From an archaeon (GTDB taxonomy: Archaea > Thermoproteota > Nitrososphaeria > Nitrososphaerales > UBA183): a DNA stretch of 64,000 bases. Made by a program: the position numbers and the translations under genes. The notes under the pieces are model-generated. The model did not search any database. It saw only the letters and a list, made by a program, of their open reading frames with translations, and was not told the DNA's origin. The DNA is taken from assembly GCA_021807225.1 (NCBI GenBank), contig JAKAPI010000001.1, forward strand, positions 62,001 to 126,000. The letters are read 5' to 3'. Positions 51,498-60,434 of the stretch are shown piece after piece (position 1 is the first letter of the stretch; each line of letters opens with the position of its first letter).

Positions 51498-53006
51498 CTA
51501 TCTGCCCACCCTGACCAGCCCTGCATGCCTTTCCCTTTCCTTCACTCCCACGAAAATCGTCACGGGTTTCTTGGCGGCCGTCGCTAGGGCTAGCGCGGCC
51601 GTCCTCGCCAACTCCAGCGGGAACGGTCCCTCGCTCCCAATCACGCTGATCCTCAGTCCGTTTGAATACGCGACCCTGAACTGAGCCCTGGACTTATCGA
51701 GTATCTCGAGCAGCCTCAGGCATGCTCCCATCTTCTTCATCACCTTGGCATCGTCGTAGATCATATCGCGATACTGATGGGCGATCCAGTTCGAGGCCCT
51801 CGGTTTCCGCGAGCGGACGACAGAGACAGCCATCAGAAGCTGGTCCTCGTGACTCATAGGCAGGTCTTCACTCATCAAGATACCAAACACTGCGTTTGCA
51901 TCGGCTTCGGCCGAATCTGGAGAGCGTCCTCTTCTCGCCGCCGCAAGGATGATTCTCCGCTGCCGTTCGTCGATGATTCCGTTCCTCATCATGCAGTTGA
52001 GAAGCTCCTCGTCATCTCCGAGCCCTGAGGGACGAGGCTTGGCCAGCAGGCGCTCGATGTCTTCTCTTTGTGCGAGGTCGGAGGGACGGGCGCTTCTTTC
52101 AAGGAACTCCACGAGAACCCCGTCTCTAAGCCCATGCGTGCTTACCGTCATCGACCTGAACCCAAGTCTCTTCATCAACATCTTGACCACCAGCGTCCCG
52201 GCCGCCATGGTCTCAGACCTCCCTTCGCCTATGGCGTCGATCTTGTTCATTTCAGTGACCTTCAGTTTGAAGAATTCCCTGCTCATCTTCTGGACGGATT
52301 CCGCGTTTACGGTGTAGTTGTGCACCTTATCCAAAGGGTAGTTGTTCTCATCAAGATCGTATCGCGCCATCCCCCTTACCGTCCCTCCCGTGCCCACAAG
52401 CGTCGTATCCCTGGCCAAACCAAGCTCGCGTCTCGAAGGCAGCAGCTCCAGCACACGTTCGGCCATTTTTGCCCTGTCCTTGCGGGAGAACTTCCCATCC
52501 TTACCAGAGTATAACGAAGTGAGCTTGAGTGCGCCAAGGGGGAGTGACAGCGTACGCCTGACCCTGGACCTTTCTGCATACGCGACCTCTAAACTTCCAC
52601 CGCCCAAGTCGAAGTACAAGATGTTAGAAGCGTCTACGGCCCTGGCAGCGCCGAGGAGGCCGTACAATGCTTCGTCGCTCCCGCTCAGGACCCTCATCTT
52701 CATTCCTGTCTCCTTCTCCACTCTCTCCATGAACTCCCCCCTGTTGGCTGCCTCCCGGACTGGGCTGGTACCGACGAGCAGTACGTGCTTGATCGATTCT
52801 AGGGATGCTGTCTCCCTGCAGAGTCTGAGCGCATCTATCGTACGGGAAATCGGTTCGATTCCCAGATACCCGGTGCTCTCGAGGCCCTCGCCGAGCTTGG
52901 CCATGACTCCCAACTGCCCGTATGACTTCGCCGTCCCATCGGGCTCGACCCTGTACTTGACCATCTTCAGGGAGTTGAACCCGACATCGATGACGGCGAC
53001 CTTCAT
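51498..53006 (-). CDS. ppx: Ppx/GppA exopolyphosphatase family protein
   Basis: This 502-residue protein has the actin-like ATPase fold of Ppx/GppA: VIDVGFNSLKMVKY at the N-terminus, VLLVGTSPVREAANRGEF, ILYFDLGGGSLEVAYA and LVGTGGTVRGMARYD. A C-terminal HD-like helical domain follows. It cleaves polyphosphate or pppGpp. Its neighbours SixA and two TMK-like kinases form a polyphosphate-type cluster. Confidence 0.9.
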   Translation of the reverse strand: MKVAVIDVGFNSLKMVKYRVEPDGTAKSYGQLGVMAKLGEGLESTGYLGIEPISRTIDALRLCRETASLESIKHVLLVGTSPVREAANRGEFMERVEKETGMKMRVLSGSDEALYGLLGAARAVDASNILYFDLGGGSLEVAYAERSRVRRTLSLPLGALKLTSLYSGKDGKFSRKDRAKMAERVLELLPSRRELGLARDTTLVGTGGTVRGMARYDLDENNYPLDKVHNYTVNAESVQKMSREFFKLKVTEMNKIDAIGEGRSETMAAGTLVVKMLMKRLGFRSMTVSTHGLRDGVLVEFLERSARPSDLAQREDIERLLAKPRPSGLGDDEELLNCMMRNGIIDERQRRIILAAARRGRSPDSAEADANAVFGILMSEDLPMSHEDQLLMAVSVVRSRKPRASNWIAHQYRDMIYDDAKVMKKMGACLRLLEILDKSRAQFRVAYSNGLRISVIGSEGPFPLELARTAALALATAAKKPVTIFVGVKERERHAGLVRVGR

Positions 53007-53059
53007 CTTCCCACGGTGGCCCCAGCTGGTTTCTTAATAGTTGAAGCGCACTGGTGCAG

Positions 53060-53566
53060 CTAGGCCAGCCTCTTGAGTTGCTTCGGCGTTAAGAGCCAAC
53101 GGAGCTCTCCCGACACTTTAGGGGTGAACCTCACCACTACCAGCTTTGCCATCCCGCCCTTCCTTAGGACGATTCTCGAGCCCGGAAGCCTTTCGCCTCC
53201 CATGCCGACGACCTCTCCAATCGTGGTCGTAAGGTACGGCTCATGTCCCACGCAAAGGACCGCGGCTGTGGGCCTGAGCTTGCTCAGCCTCTTGAAGAAG
53301 GCTGCCTTGCTCCCTTCGGGGCTGAGCTCGTGCCATTCCTCCACGTCTCCTTTTCTCTTCAGAGCTTTGTTGACGATGGACGCGGTGTCCTTCGCCCTCT
53401 TGAGCGGGCTTGACGCGACGACGTCGAACACATATTTCTGGCTGGCCAGGGACTTGGCGACCTTCTCGATCTCTTCCTTCCCTGACGCTGTCAGTGCCCG
53501 CTCTGAATCCCTCGCCGTAGGTACCCTAGTTCCCGCCTCGCCGTGCCTGAGGAGATAGAGCTCCAC
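53060..53566 (-). CDS. sixA: SixA-type histidine phosphatase
   Basis: This 168-residue member of the phosphoglycerate-mutase-like phosphatases has the catalytic His in LYLLRHGEAG, an Arg in SSPLKRAKDTA, and the second His in VLCVGHEPYL. SixA in bacteria dephosphorylates phosphohistidine. In archaea it is often beside Ppx. ATG start at the usual place. Confidence 0.9.
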   Translation of the reverse strand: MELYLLRHGEAGTRVPTARDSERALTASGKEEIEKVAKSLASQKYVFDVVASSPLKRAKDTASIVNKALKRKGDVEEWHELSPEGSKAAFFKRLSKLRPTAAVLCVGHEPYLTTTIGEVVGMGGERLPGSRIVLRKGGMAKLVVVRFTPKVSGELRWLLTPKQLKRLA

Positions 53567-53694
53567 CTAACCCACCTCCCTTTCTTCTTCGGTAGTGTAG
53601 CACATGAACGTATCTCCTGCCGCTCTGTATTTCAGGAGACCCTATGAACGATATATTGACCAACAGGTTCTATATTGGCTGGTCCACTTATGCT

Positions 53695-55809
53695 CTAGCC
53701 CAACGCCAAAGCCCTGATATCCACAGCCACAACCGCATCCATCGTCGCTATCAACGGATTTACCTCAACCTCTTGAAGGGCGGGGTTCTCAGCTATCATC
53801 TTTGAAAAGGCCGACACCGTTTTGCAGAGCCTGCCTATCTGCGCTCGGGGTCCTCCCCTGTAACCTTGGATTACATTCTCAAGTTTTGTCCCCTTCAGGA
53901 CGAATCTGAACTCCGCAGGAGTGACAGGGGCTATCGCAAGCGAGACTTCCTTAGAGAGCTCGACGTACGTCCCCCCGAGACCGAGGGCGACCACCGGACC
54001 GAAGACCGGGTCTCTCTTCCCACCGAGGATCAATTCTATCCCTCGGCCAACCATCTCTTGGACCAACACTCCGTCGAAGCGCGCGCCCTTTCTTTCTGCG
54101 AGCTTCTTCATCAGTGCGAATGAATTTCTGGCCTGACCAGGGGCTTCCACCCCTAGAGCCACTCCACCGACGTCCGTCTTGTGGGGCAGGTCCTTTGACA
54201 GGAGCTTGCAAGCTACGGGGTAGCTTAGTAGCTCGAGCAGGCTGAAGTCCTCGGGCGACCGGAGGGTCACAGACCTCGGCTCCGCAAGACCATAATCTTT
54301 CAACAGGCCTGCTGCTTCTTGGTGGGTCAGTTGCCCTGGCTTCCACTTCTTGCGCCGTGGCCTGACGACGGCCGCCCGGTGAGCGTCCCCCTGCCCGGTT
54401 ATCTCGGAATGGAGCCAGCGTGCGGCCAGCGCCCGGACCGCCCTCTCAGGTGTGGGGAAGCTAGGGATTACGCTCCGCATGAAGTTCCGCTGGATTTCCA
54501 TTGCAAGGTCGGCCCGCCCAACCACGCACATGCAGACGGGCGTCTCGGTGCCCCGGACCGCGTCAACGAGCTTCTGAGAGACTTCGGGCCCGATGGCAGG
54601 GGCCTGGTGGGTCGGGATGACAAGCAGCATGTCGTATTCTTTGGACGCGGATACCTCTTCGACGACCCCAACGAGTTCGTCAGTACTGGCGGTTGCGGTC
54701 ACATCGAAGGGGTTGACCAGAGAAGCGTTGGGGACGAAACCCGAACCCCTGAACCTCGAACGGAGTTTCGCAACGACGCGAGGGTTCGGCGGTACGACGG
54801 CCAATCCAGCATCTTGGGCTTCGTCCGATGCGAGCGCTCCTACTCCGCCGGCGTTCGTGATGACTGCGAGCTTGTTGCCGTGGGGCCTGGGCAGCATCGA
54901 GAGCGCGATGGCGAAGTCGACCAATTCCTGGAAGCCCCTCGCCTCGATGACCCCTGCCTGTCTGAGCGCCGTCCGGTAGACGTCGTAGTCGCCAACCATG
55001 GACGCTGTATGTGTCAGAGCGGCTCTCGCACCGCTGCCTGTCCTGCCGACTTTTAGGGCGACGACAGGTTTGGTCCTCGAAACGCGCCGCGCCACCTCCA
55101 TGAACTTCCTGCCATCGCGCACGCCCTCGACATACATGGCGATCGCTTTCGTCTCCGGGTCATCCGCGAAGTACTCCAGCACATCTTCTGCCGAGACGTC
55201 GACCTGGTTGCCCGTGCCTACCAGGGCTCTGATGCCAACTTCGTTGGCGGCGAGCTCCTCCACTACGGCCTGGCCGAGGTGACCGCTCTGAGTGATGACC
55301 ACTATGTTCCCTTTCAGTGGTCGCAGAAGGGAGGGGACCTCCCTTCCGTCAAGGAGCTGCTTCGTGGAACGCAGAAAGAGGGAGTCTACTCCGGACTTCA
55401 TGTCAACGACGCCTATCGTGTTGGGACCGATGATCCTCATCCCGCTTTCCTCCGAGATGCCTGCGATCCTCTCCTCCACATCTTTCTTCCCTGTCTCGGC
55501 ATAGCCACTGGTGACGATGATGGCCGCCTTGACCCCGGCGTCAGCCGCATCTGTGATCAGAGCTTCTGTCTGCGACTCTGGGACGGCGACTATCAGCAGA
55601 TCTGGGACAGCGGGCAGAGAGCCTATCGATGGGTATGCGTCATTGCCTCTGATGGACGCGTGCGCAGGGTTCAGAGCGTACACCGTGGCCCTGAGCAACC
55701 CCTTCTTCCTGTTGGCCTCGAGGTTCTCGAATATTATCGACCCGAGCTTGTCTGGGTCGGTGGAGACCCCTGCGACTGCGACGCTCTTCGGCTCGAAGAA
55801 GCTCTTCAT
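53695..55809 (-). CDS. Acyl-CoA synthetase (NDP-forming), fused alpha-beta
   Basis: This protein of about 704 residues has a CoA-binding domain (FFEPKSVAVAGVSTDPDKLGSIIFENL), the ligase domains with the phosphohistidine in RAALTHTASMVGD, and a C-terminal ATP-grasp domain (LPHKTDVGGVALGV...EVEVNPLIA). It converts an acyl-CoA with NDP to the acid and NTP, or the reverse. In Thaumarchaeota relatives activate 3-hydroxypropionate or 4-hydroxybutyrate in carbon fixation; the substrate here cannot be told. I chose ATG 55809 (MKSFFEPKSV), the family start, over a longer frame. Confidence 0.88.
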   Translation of the reverse strand: MKSFFEPKSVAVAGVSTDPDKLGSIIFENLEANRKKGLLRATVYALNPAHASIRGNDAYPSIGSLPAVPDLLIVAVPESQTEALITDAADAGVKAAIIVTSGYAETGKKDVEERIAGISEESGMRIIGPNTIGVVDMKSGVDSLFLRSTKQLLDGREVPSLLRPLKGNIVVITQSGHLGQAVVEELAANEVGIRALVGTGNQVDVSAEDVLEYFADDPETKAIAMYVEGVRDGRKFMEVARRVSRTKPVVALKVGRTGSGARAALTHTASMVGDYDVYRTALRQAGVIEARGFQELVDFAIALSMLPRPHGNKLAVITNAGGVGALASDEAQDAGLAVVPPNPRVVAKLRSRFRGSGFVPNASLVNPFDVTATASTDELVGVVEEVSASKEYDMLLVIPTHQAPAIGPEVSQKLVDAVRGTETPVCMCVVGRADLAMEIQRNFMRSVIPSFPTPERAVRALAARWLHSEITGQGDAHRAAVVRPRRKKWKPGQLTHQEAAGLLKDYGLAEPRSVTLRSPEDFSLLELLSYPVACKLLSKDLPHKTDVGGVALGVEAPGQARNSFALMKKLAERKGARFDGVLVQEMVGRGIELILGGKRDPVFGPVVALGLGGTYVELSKEVSLAIAPVTPAEFRFVLKGTKLENVIQGYRGGPRAQIGRLCKTVSAFSKMIAENPALQEVEVNPLIATMDAVVAVDIRALALG

Positions 55810-55936
55810 CGATAAATGCCCGGTCAACCCGTCCCGTGGGTGTTGGCGATGACACAAAAGCATGCGGTCCGCGGCGCCGTGCCAAAGACAACGACGTTTG
55901 CCAGCGATAGCAGACGCGGCGCAGGATCTGTGCGGA

Positions 55937-56596
55937 CTACGCTCCGACTGACTTTACGAACGCCCTTACTACGTCTGGGACTTCGATCCGACTCGCAAAC
56001 TCTCTGACGTTTGCGACAGGGGGACAGCCTTCAGGCGGGATGCAGAGCCTGTTCAGCCTTCCCAGATCAGAGTCGATGAGCAGCGTGCCGTGGACAAGCC
56101 GGTACCTGGGGGTGGACCTCGCGGCCATGCCTGAGACCTTGCGCCCTTGGACGTCGATTCGGTTCGGCGGGGCAAACTGGGCGGTGACCCCCAGCTCACC
56201 CAGTGCACGGATAACGTGCCTAGACGCCTCCTCGAACATCTGGGTCGGAGAAAGCAGCCTCCCGGAGTTCTTCAGGAAAAAACTCCAGTTCAGATTCCCT
56301 TCGTCGTGGTAAACCACGCCTCCCCCTGTCTTCCTTTCGATTACCTTCACCCCCCATCTACGCGCCAGCCGCTCGTCATACCAGCCATACCTAGGGCTCT
56401 TCGCTTTCCCCCTCACTAGACACTCTGTGTCAATCCATAGACGGACGAGTTCCTGGTCAACCCTCTCCGCAAGTCCGAAGAGTTCGTCTTCCCGTGCGAG
56501 GTTCTTGACAGGGTTGCGGCCGCGGCTGACAACGGTTCGAAGTTTGCCCACGCCAGAGTCCCTGTCACGCTTCCAGCATGTTTCCAGATAAAACAT
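55937..56596 (-). CDS. lplA: Lipoate-protein ligase A family
   Basis: This 219-residue protein attaches lipoate or octanoate to lipoyl domains such as GcvH in this window. It has ERKTGGGVVYHDEGNLNWSF near residue 87 and NRIDVQGRKVSGMAARS with the catalytic Lys near residue 152. It is divergent to the ABC transporter operon. Some archaea need a second LplB part; none is seen here. Confidence 0.88.
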   Translation of the reverse strand: MFYLETCWKRDRDSGVGKLRTVVSRGRNPVKNLAREDELFGLAERVDQELVRLWIDTECLVRGKAKSPRYGWYDERLARRWGVKVIERKTGGGVVYHDEGNLNWSFFLKNSGRLLSPTQMFEEASRHVIRALGELGVTAQFAPPNRIDVQGRKVSGMAARSTPRYRLVHGTLLIDSDLGRLNRLCIPPEGCPPVANVREFASRIEVPDVVRAFVKSVGA

Positions 56597-56634
56597 TGCA
56601 AGACTGCGAACTCTTCTCGCCGAGGTCGCATACC

Positions 56635-56642
56635 CTTATATC
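56635..56642. promoter_or_regulatory. TATA element between lplA and the ABC operon
   Basis: The sequence cttatatc is centred 31 nt before the TTG of the substrate-binding protein and 42 nt before the lplA ATG. It is the only TATA-like string in the 72-bp divergent gap. It probably drives the transporter operon and perhaps lplA. Confidence 0.5.
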
Positions 56643-56668
56643 GCCCCACATTCCCTTACCTGTTAGGC

Positions 56669-58531
56669 TTGCAGCACGTCCTGCGAACCGCCGGCGTCAT
56701 GTTCCTCCTCGTGGTGTCAGGAATAATGGGTACGGTCGCGTTCACCGCGAACGCGCAATCTACAACGGGCGCGCCTTCTTGCCCCGCCAACGAGATTTTC
56801 AGGTGGGTCCTCCCCGGAACGCCTACGAGCCTTAACCCGCTGACTTTTGTCACAGGGACGGCTTACAACTGGGAGTTCGAGTATCCGGGAGGAAACGAGT
56901 ACCTCTGGAACGGGAGCACCGTCAGCTATCTCTTCAGCGTGGCGACACACAATCCAACCTACACTTCGTGGAACCTCACAATCACGCCTGGGTTGACGTG
57001 GTCGAACGGTGTTCCGGTCAGCACCTCCGACATCTTGACGTCCGAGGGCCCGACCTTCGCATTCAACCAGACCTACAACTACGAAGGCCTTTTGCAAGAA
57101 GTGACGAGTGAGAAGGCGCTCAACTCGAGCACGGTCCAGTTCAACCTGAACACGCCTGACGCCTACCTGCTGAACCAGTTCGCGCTTGACGGCGCCGGCG
57201 GGACACCGATCCTGCCTGCCAGTTTGATCAATCAGTATGGGGCTGCGACCCCTAACTTGGGCACCGACATTTCGATGGGGCCGTTCTATGTCTACAACTA
57301 CACCGCCGGTAGCACTCAGATGGTGATGTACCGCAATCCATACTGGGGCAAAGTGTTCCCGAACCCACAGATCTGCGAAATCCAGGTGAGCTTCGTCGAT
57401 ACGCTGTCTTTGACCACGGAGAGACTTGAAGCAGGGACGGCGGACCTCGGACCCATCGACCCATCTACAGCAGCGGCCTTGGTTGCCAGCCACCCATACC
57501 TCCATGTCCTCGATGAGAAGGCTGTGGGAGCGGCCAGTCTCGAGTACAACGACTCCATCGCCCCCTACAACAGCCTTGCATTCAGACAGGCGATAGTCGA
57601 AGCGATAAACCAGACCGCGTATATCCAGTCTGCGTTCTCGGGCTACGCACAGACCGCGTACAACGCAGAGACTTCGACTCCTTCCAGCGCTGGAATTTTC
57701 TTCAATCCACATCTTCCGGTGTACAACTTCAGCACCACAAAGGCGCTCCAGCTCCTCGCGACCGACGGGATAACCAAGGGATCGGACGGATACCTGCACT
57801 ATGCGAACGGTACCGCAGTGACTCTAAACCTCTGGACCGACACTGACAACACAGAGGACACGGCGGGGGCAGCGGTGGTCCAGACCGACCTTCAGAACCT
57901 GGGCTTCCATGTCACCCTGACCACGACTTCCCAGGCCAACATAGCGGGCGACTATTCGGCGAACACGAACGGAATCAGAAGCGGAATAATCCTGTTCTCA
58001 GGCTATGTGCTGAACCCACCGAACGCCTTGGTGGACGGACTGCCTGGTTGCGACGTAGAGTTCCTCCCGCCAGTCTGCAGCCACGTGTGGTTCAACGACC
58101 CCGCGGTCCAGGCCCAATACATGTCGAACCTGACCGGGGTGCTCAGCACCGCCAACCCGACCCAGGAGGCTACCTACCTCTGGAACATCCAGTCGATGGA
58201 AGCGACCAACCTTCCAGCGATAATTCTCGCCTACCCAGACTTCCTCTGGGGATACAGCACTCAGAACTGGACCAACTGGCCCAACCCGACAACCGGCCAC
58301 ATGGATGAGGGCCTTGCTGAGGTGCCCAACATGACCGCATGGGAGTCTCTCACCCCGGTGCAGACGATTCCGACCACCACGACCACCGGAGCGGCAAGCA
58401 GCTCGACGGCCAGCGGCGTGCCCGAGTTCCCATTCCAGGCCGCGATAACCGGGATATTCGCTCTCCTCGTCGTATCGGCGTACATAGTGGCTAGAAGATT
58501 CTCGGTTCGTCCCCCAACTCTGCCCCGGTAG
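56669..58531 (+). CDS. ABC transporter substrate-binding protein, family 5
   Basis: This 620-residue extracellular binding protein belongs to the oligopeptide/nickel (SBP_bac_5) family. It has a signal sequence ending near QSTTGAPSC, then a lobe with FRWVLPGTPTSLNPLTF and TPGLTWSNGVPVSTSDI, and many N-x-S/T sites. The C-terminus has a Thr/Ser linker, the motif VPEFPF, a TM helix and a basic tail, as in archaeal sorting or anchor signals. It is first of a five-gene ABC operon. The substrate may be a peptide but is not shown. Confidence 0.92.
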   Translation: MQHVLRTAGVMFLLVVSGIMGTVAFTANAQSTTGAPSCPANEIFRWVLPGTPTSLNPLTFVTGTAYNWEFEYPGGNEYLWNGSTVSYLFSVATHNPTYTSWNLTITPGLTWSNGVPVSTSDILTSEGPTFAFNQTYNYEGLLQEVTSEKALNSSTVQFNLNTPDAYLLNQFALDGAGGTPILPASLINQYGAATPNLGTDISMGPFYVYNYTAGSTQMVMYRNPYWGKVFPNPQICEIQVSFVDTLSLTTERLEAGTADLGPIDPSTAAALVASHPYLHVLDEKAVGAASLEYNDSIAPYNSLAFRQAIVEAINQTAYIQSAFSGYAQTAYNAETSTPSSAGIFFNPHLPVYNFSTTKALQLLATDGITKGSDGYLHYANGTAVTLNLWTDTDNTEDTAGAAVVQTDLQNLGFHVTLTTTSQANIAGDYSANTNGIRSGIILFSGYVLNPPNALVDGLPGCDVEFLPPVCSHVWFNDPAVQAQYMSNLTGVLSTANPTQEATYLWNIQSMEATNLPAIILAYPDFLWGYSTQNWTNWPNPTTGHMDEGLAEVPNMTAWESLTPVQTIPTTTTTGAASSSTASGVPEFPFQAAITGIFALLVVSAYIVARRFSVRPPTLPR

Positions 58532-58607
58532 CACCGTGGTGGCTGGGGAGACGTTCGAACAAGGCCTTACAGGGAGCGAATCTCTCACATAGAGTTGGTC
58601 AGAGTCC

Positions 58608-59582
58608 ATGAGGTTCATTTTTAGACAGATTCTGAAGTCCATCATAGCCTTCTTCGTAGTCATCAACCTCATCTTCTTCCTGCCTAGGCTGGTCCCTGGA
58701 AACGCAGCCGACGTCCTGGCGGTCGGCTACAGCGGGGTCCCTCAGGAAGTGGTGAAGTCGATCATCGCGAGGCTGGGCCTAGGCAAGCCCCTCTGGGTGC
58801 AGTACAGCCTGTACATGCAGGGGATCTTCACGCAGTGGCCCCCATACTTCGGGGTCTCCTCCACTTTCTTCCCTTACACCGCGACCTACCTGGTCTGGAT
58901 AAGACTCCCCTTCACTCTCGCGCTCATGGCCGCCGCATTCCTGCTCTCTACCATCGTCAGCTATGTCCTCGCCATGTTCAGCGCCGTCAGGAGGGGAGGC
59001 AAGTTCGAGTTCGGGAGCATGTATCTCTCCATCATCTTCTGGGCGCTTCCTCCATTCTGGATGGGCATACTTCTGATCTGGCTGTTTGGGGTGATACTGA
59101 ACTGGCTCCCGGTAGGAGGCACTTCTGCCTTCACCTCGACTTCGGCCCTCGCCTACTACCAGTCTGTAGGAATACATCTGTTGCTGCCGGTCATCACCCT
59201 GGCCGCGGCCACCTTCGGGTTCCAGTATCTGGTCCTGAGAGGCACCTACCAGGAAGTGTTGAAGAGCGACTTCATCCTCGCCGCCAAAGCAAGGGGCCTC
59301 CGCGACCGCCTCATCGCGACAGGCTACGTCATGAGGAACTCGATGCTCCCGCTCATCTCTCTCCTCGGATACACGGTCTCCTTCATGCTGAGCACCGCCG
59401 TGTTCGTCGAGTTCGTGTTCGGTTACAACGGGATCGGGGACCTGCTCGTAGACGGGATACTCCAGAGGGACTACTCGATTCTCGAAGCTGGCTTCTTCTA
59501 CGTCGCCGTCCTCGTCATCATCTTCTCCGTCATAGGGGACATCCTATTGGTGCGGCTCGACCCGAGGTTGAAGGTGTCGTAG
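58608..59582 (+). CDS. dppB: ABC dipeptide-type permease, DppB-like
   Basis: This 324-residue permease has six TM segments: the first at residues 10-27, a characteristic amphipathic GNAADVLAVGYSGVPQEVVKSIIARLGLGKPLWVQY loop, and the EAA coupling segment VLKSDFILAAKARGLRDR near residue 220. DppC follows without a gap (TAG then ATG), so the two are co-translated. Confidence 0.92.
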   Translation: MRFIFRQILKSIIAFFVVINLIFFLPRLVPGNAADVLAVGYSGVPQEVVKSIIARLGLGKPLWVQYSLYMQGIFTQWPPYFGVSSTFFPYTATYLVWIRLPFTLALMAAAFLLSTIVSYVLAMFSAVRRGGKFEFGSMYLSIIFWALPPFWMGILLIWLFGVILNWLPVGGTSAFTSTSALAYYQSVGIHLLLPVITLAAATFGFQYLVLRGTYQEVLKSDFILAAKARGLRDRLIATGYVMRNSMLPLISLLGYTVSFMLSTAVFVEFVFGYNGIGDLLVDGILQRDYSILEAGFFYVAVLVIIFSVIGDILLVRLDPRLKVS

Positions 59583-60434
59583 ATGGCCCTGGTAACGCCA
59601 GTTCGGGAGTCGGCATGGAGGACGTTTCTGCGGCGGAAGGCGGCGAAGGCCGGCATCATCATAATCGGCGCCATCCTGCTCCTCGTCATCATCGGGCCGT
59701 TCGTAGTCCCCTACGGGCCGTATCAGTCCAACTTCAGCCTCGTCAACTCTCCCCCCAGCCTCGCCCATCCTCTGGGCACCGAGTATCAAGGGCGTGACAT
59801 CCTCAGTCAGCTAGTCTGGGGGGCACAGAGCTCTCTCCTGGTGGGGGTCGGAGGCGCGCTTGGAGCGGTGCTCATCGGCGCGCTGATCGGCATGTTCGCA
59901 GGTTACTTCAGGAGGCTCGAGGGCCTCCTCACAGGCTTCACGGACATCATAATGATCTTCCCCGCCGTCCCGCTCATCGTGCTGCTGGGGACTCTCCGCC
60001 CCGTGAACACCACATATCTGATCGTGATCCTCAGCGTAGTCCTCTGGCCGCCTGTCGCGCGCTCCATCAGGTCGCAGGTCCTATCGGTCAAGTCGTTGCC
60101 CTACGTCGAGGTCGCCAAGATGAGCGGGATGAGGGACATCGAGATCGTCTACAAGGTGATCTTCCCCGCCGTGGCGGCCATAATCTTCGCATACTTCGTC
60201 CTGACCGTGGCGGCATGCGTCGTCCTCGTCACGGGGCTGGAGTTCCTCGGTGTGGGAAACCCTGACATCGTGAGTTGGGGGAGCATGATCTACTGGGCCC
60301 AGCAGTTCGGCTTCTACTCCGGTGCCTGGTGGTGGATATTGGCGCCGGGCGCGGTCATAACGCTGTTCACGGTGGGGCTCGCGATGATAGGATATTCCGT
60401 GGAAGAGGTCATGAATCCGAGGCTGAGGGTATGA
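59583..60434 (+). CDS. dppC: ABC dipeptide-type permease, DppC-like
   Basis: This 283-residue permease has an N-terminal TM, the HPLGTEYQGRDILSQLVWGAQSSLLVGV motif at about residues 60-88, and an EAA loop VEVAKMSGMRDIEIVYKVIFP. Together with DppB it forms the membrane channel. Its stop overlaps the DppD ATG as ATGA. Confidence 0.93.
   Translation: MALVTPVRESAWRTFLRRKAAKAGIIIIGAILLLVIIGPFVVPYGPYQSNFSLVNSPPSLAHPLGTEYQGRDILSQLVWGAQSSLLVGVGGALGAVLIGALIGMFAGYFRRLEGLLTGFTDIIMIFPAVPLIVLLGTLRPVNTTYLIVILSVVLWPPVARSIRSQVLSVKSLPYVEVAKMSGMRDIEIVYKVIFPAVAAIIFAYFVLTVAACVVLVTGLEFLGVGNPDIVSWGSMIYWAQQFGFYSGAWWWILAPGAVITLFTVGLAMIGYSVEEVMNPRLRV

Noticed and set aside
56717..57799. 360-residue minus-strand frame
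   Set aside because: It is antisense to the ABC substrate-binding protein and has no family pattern; GC-rich third positions keep it open.
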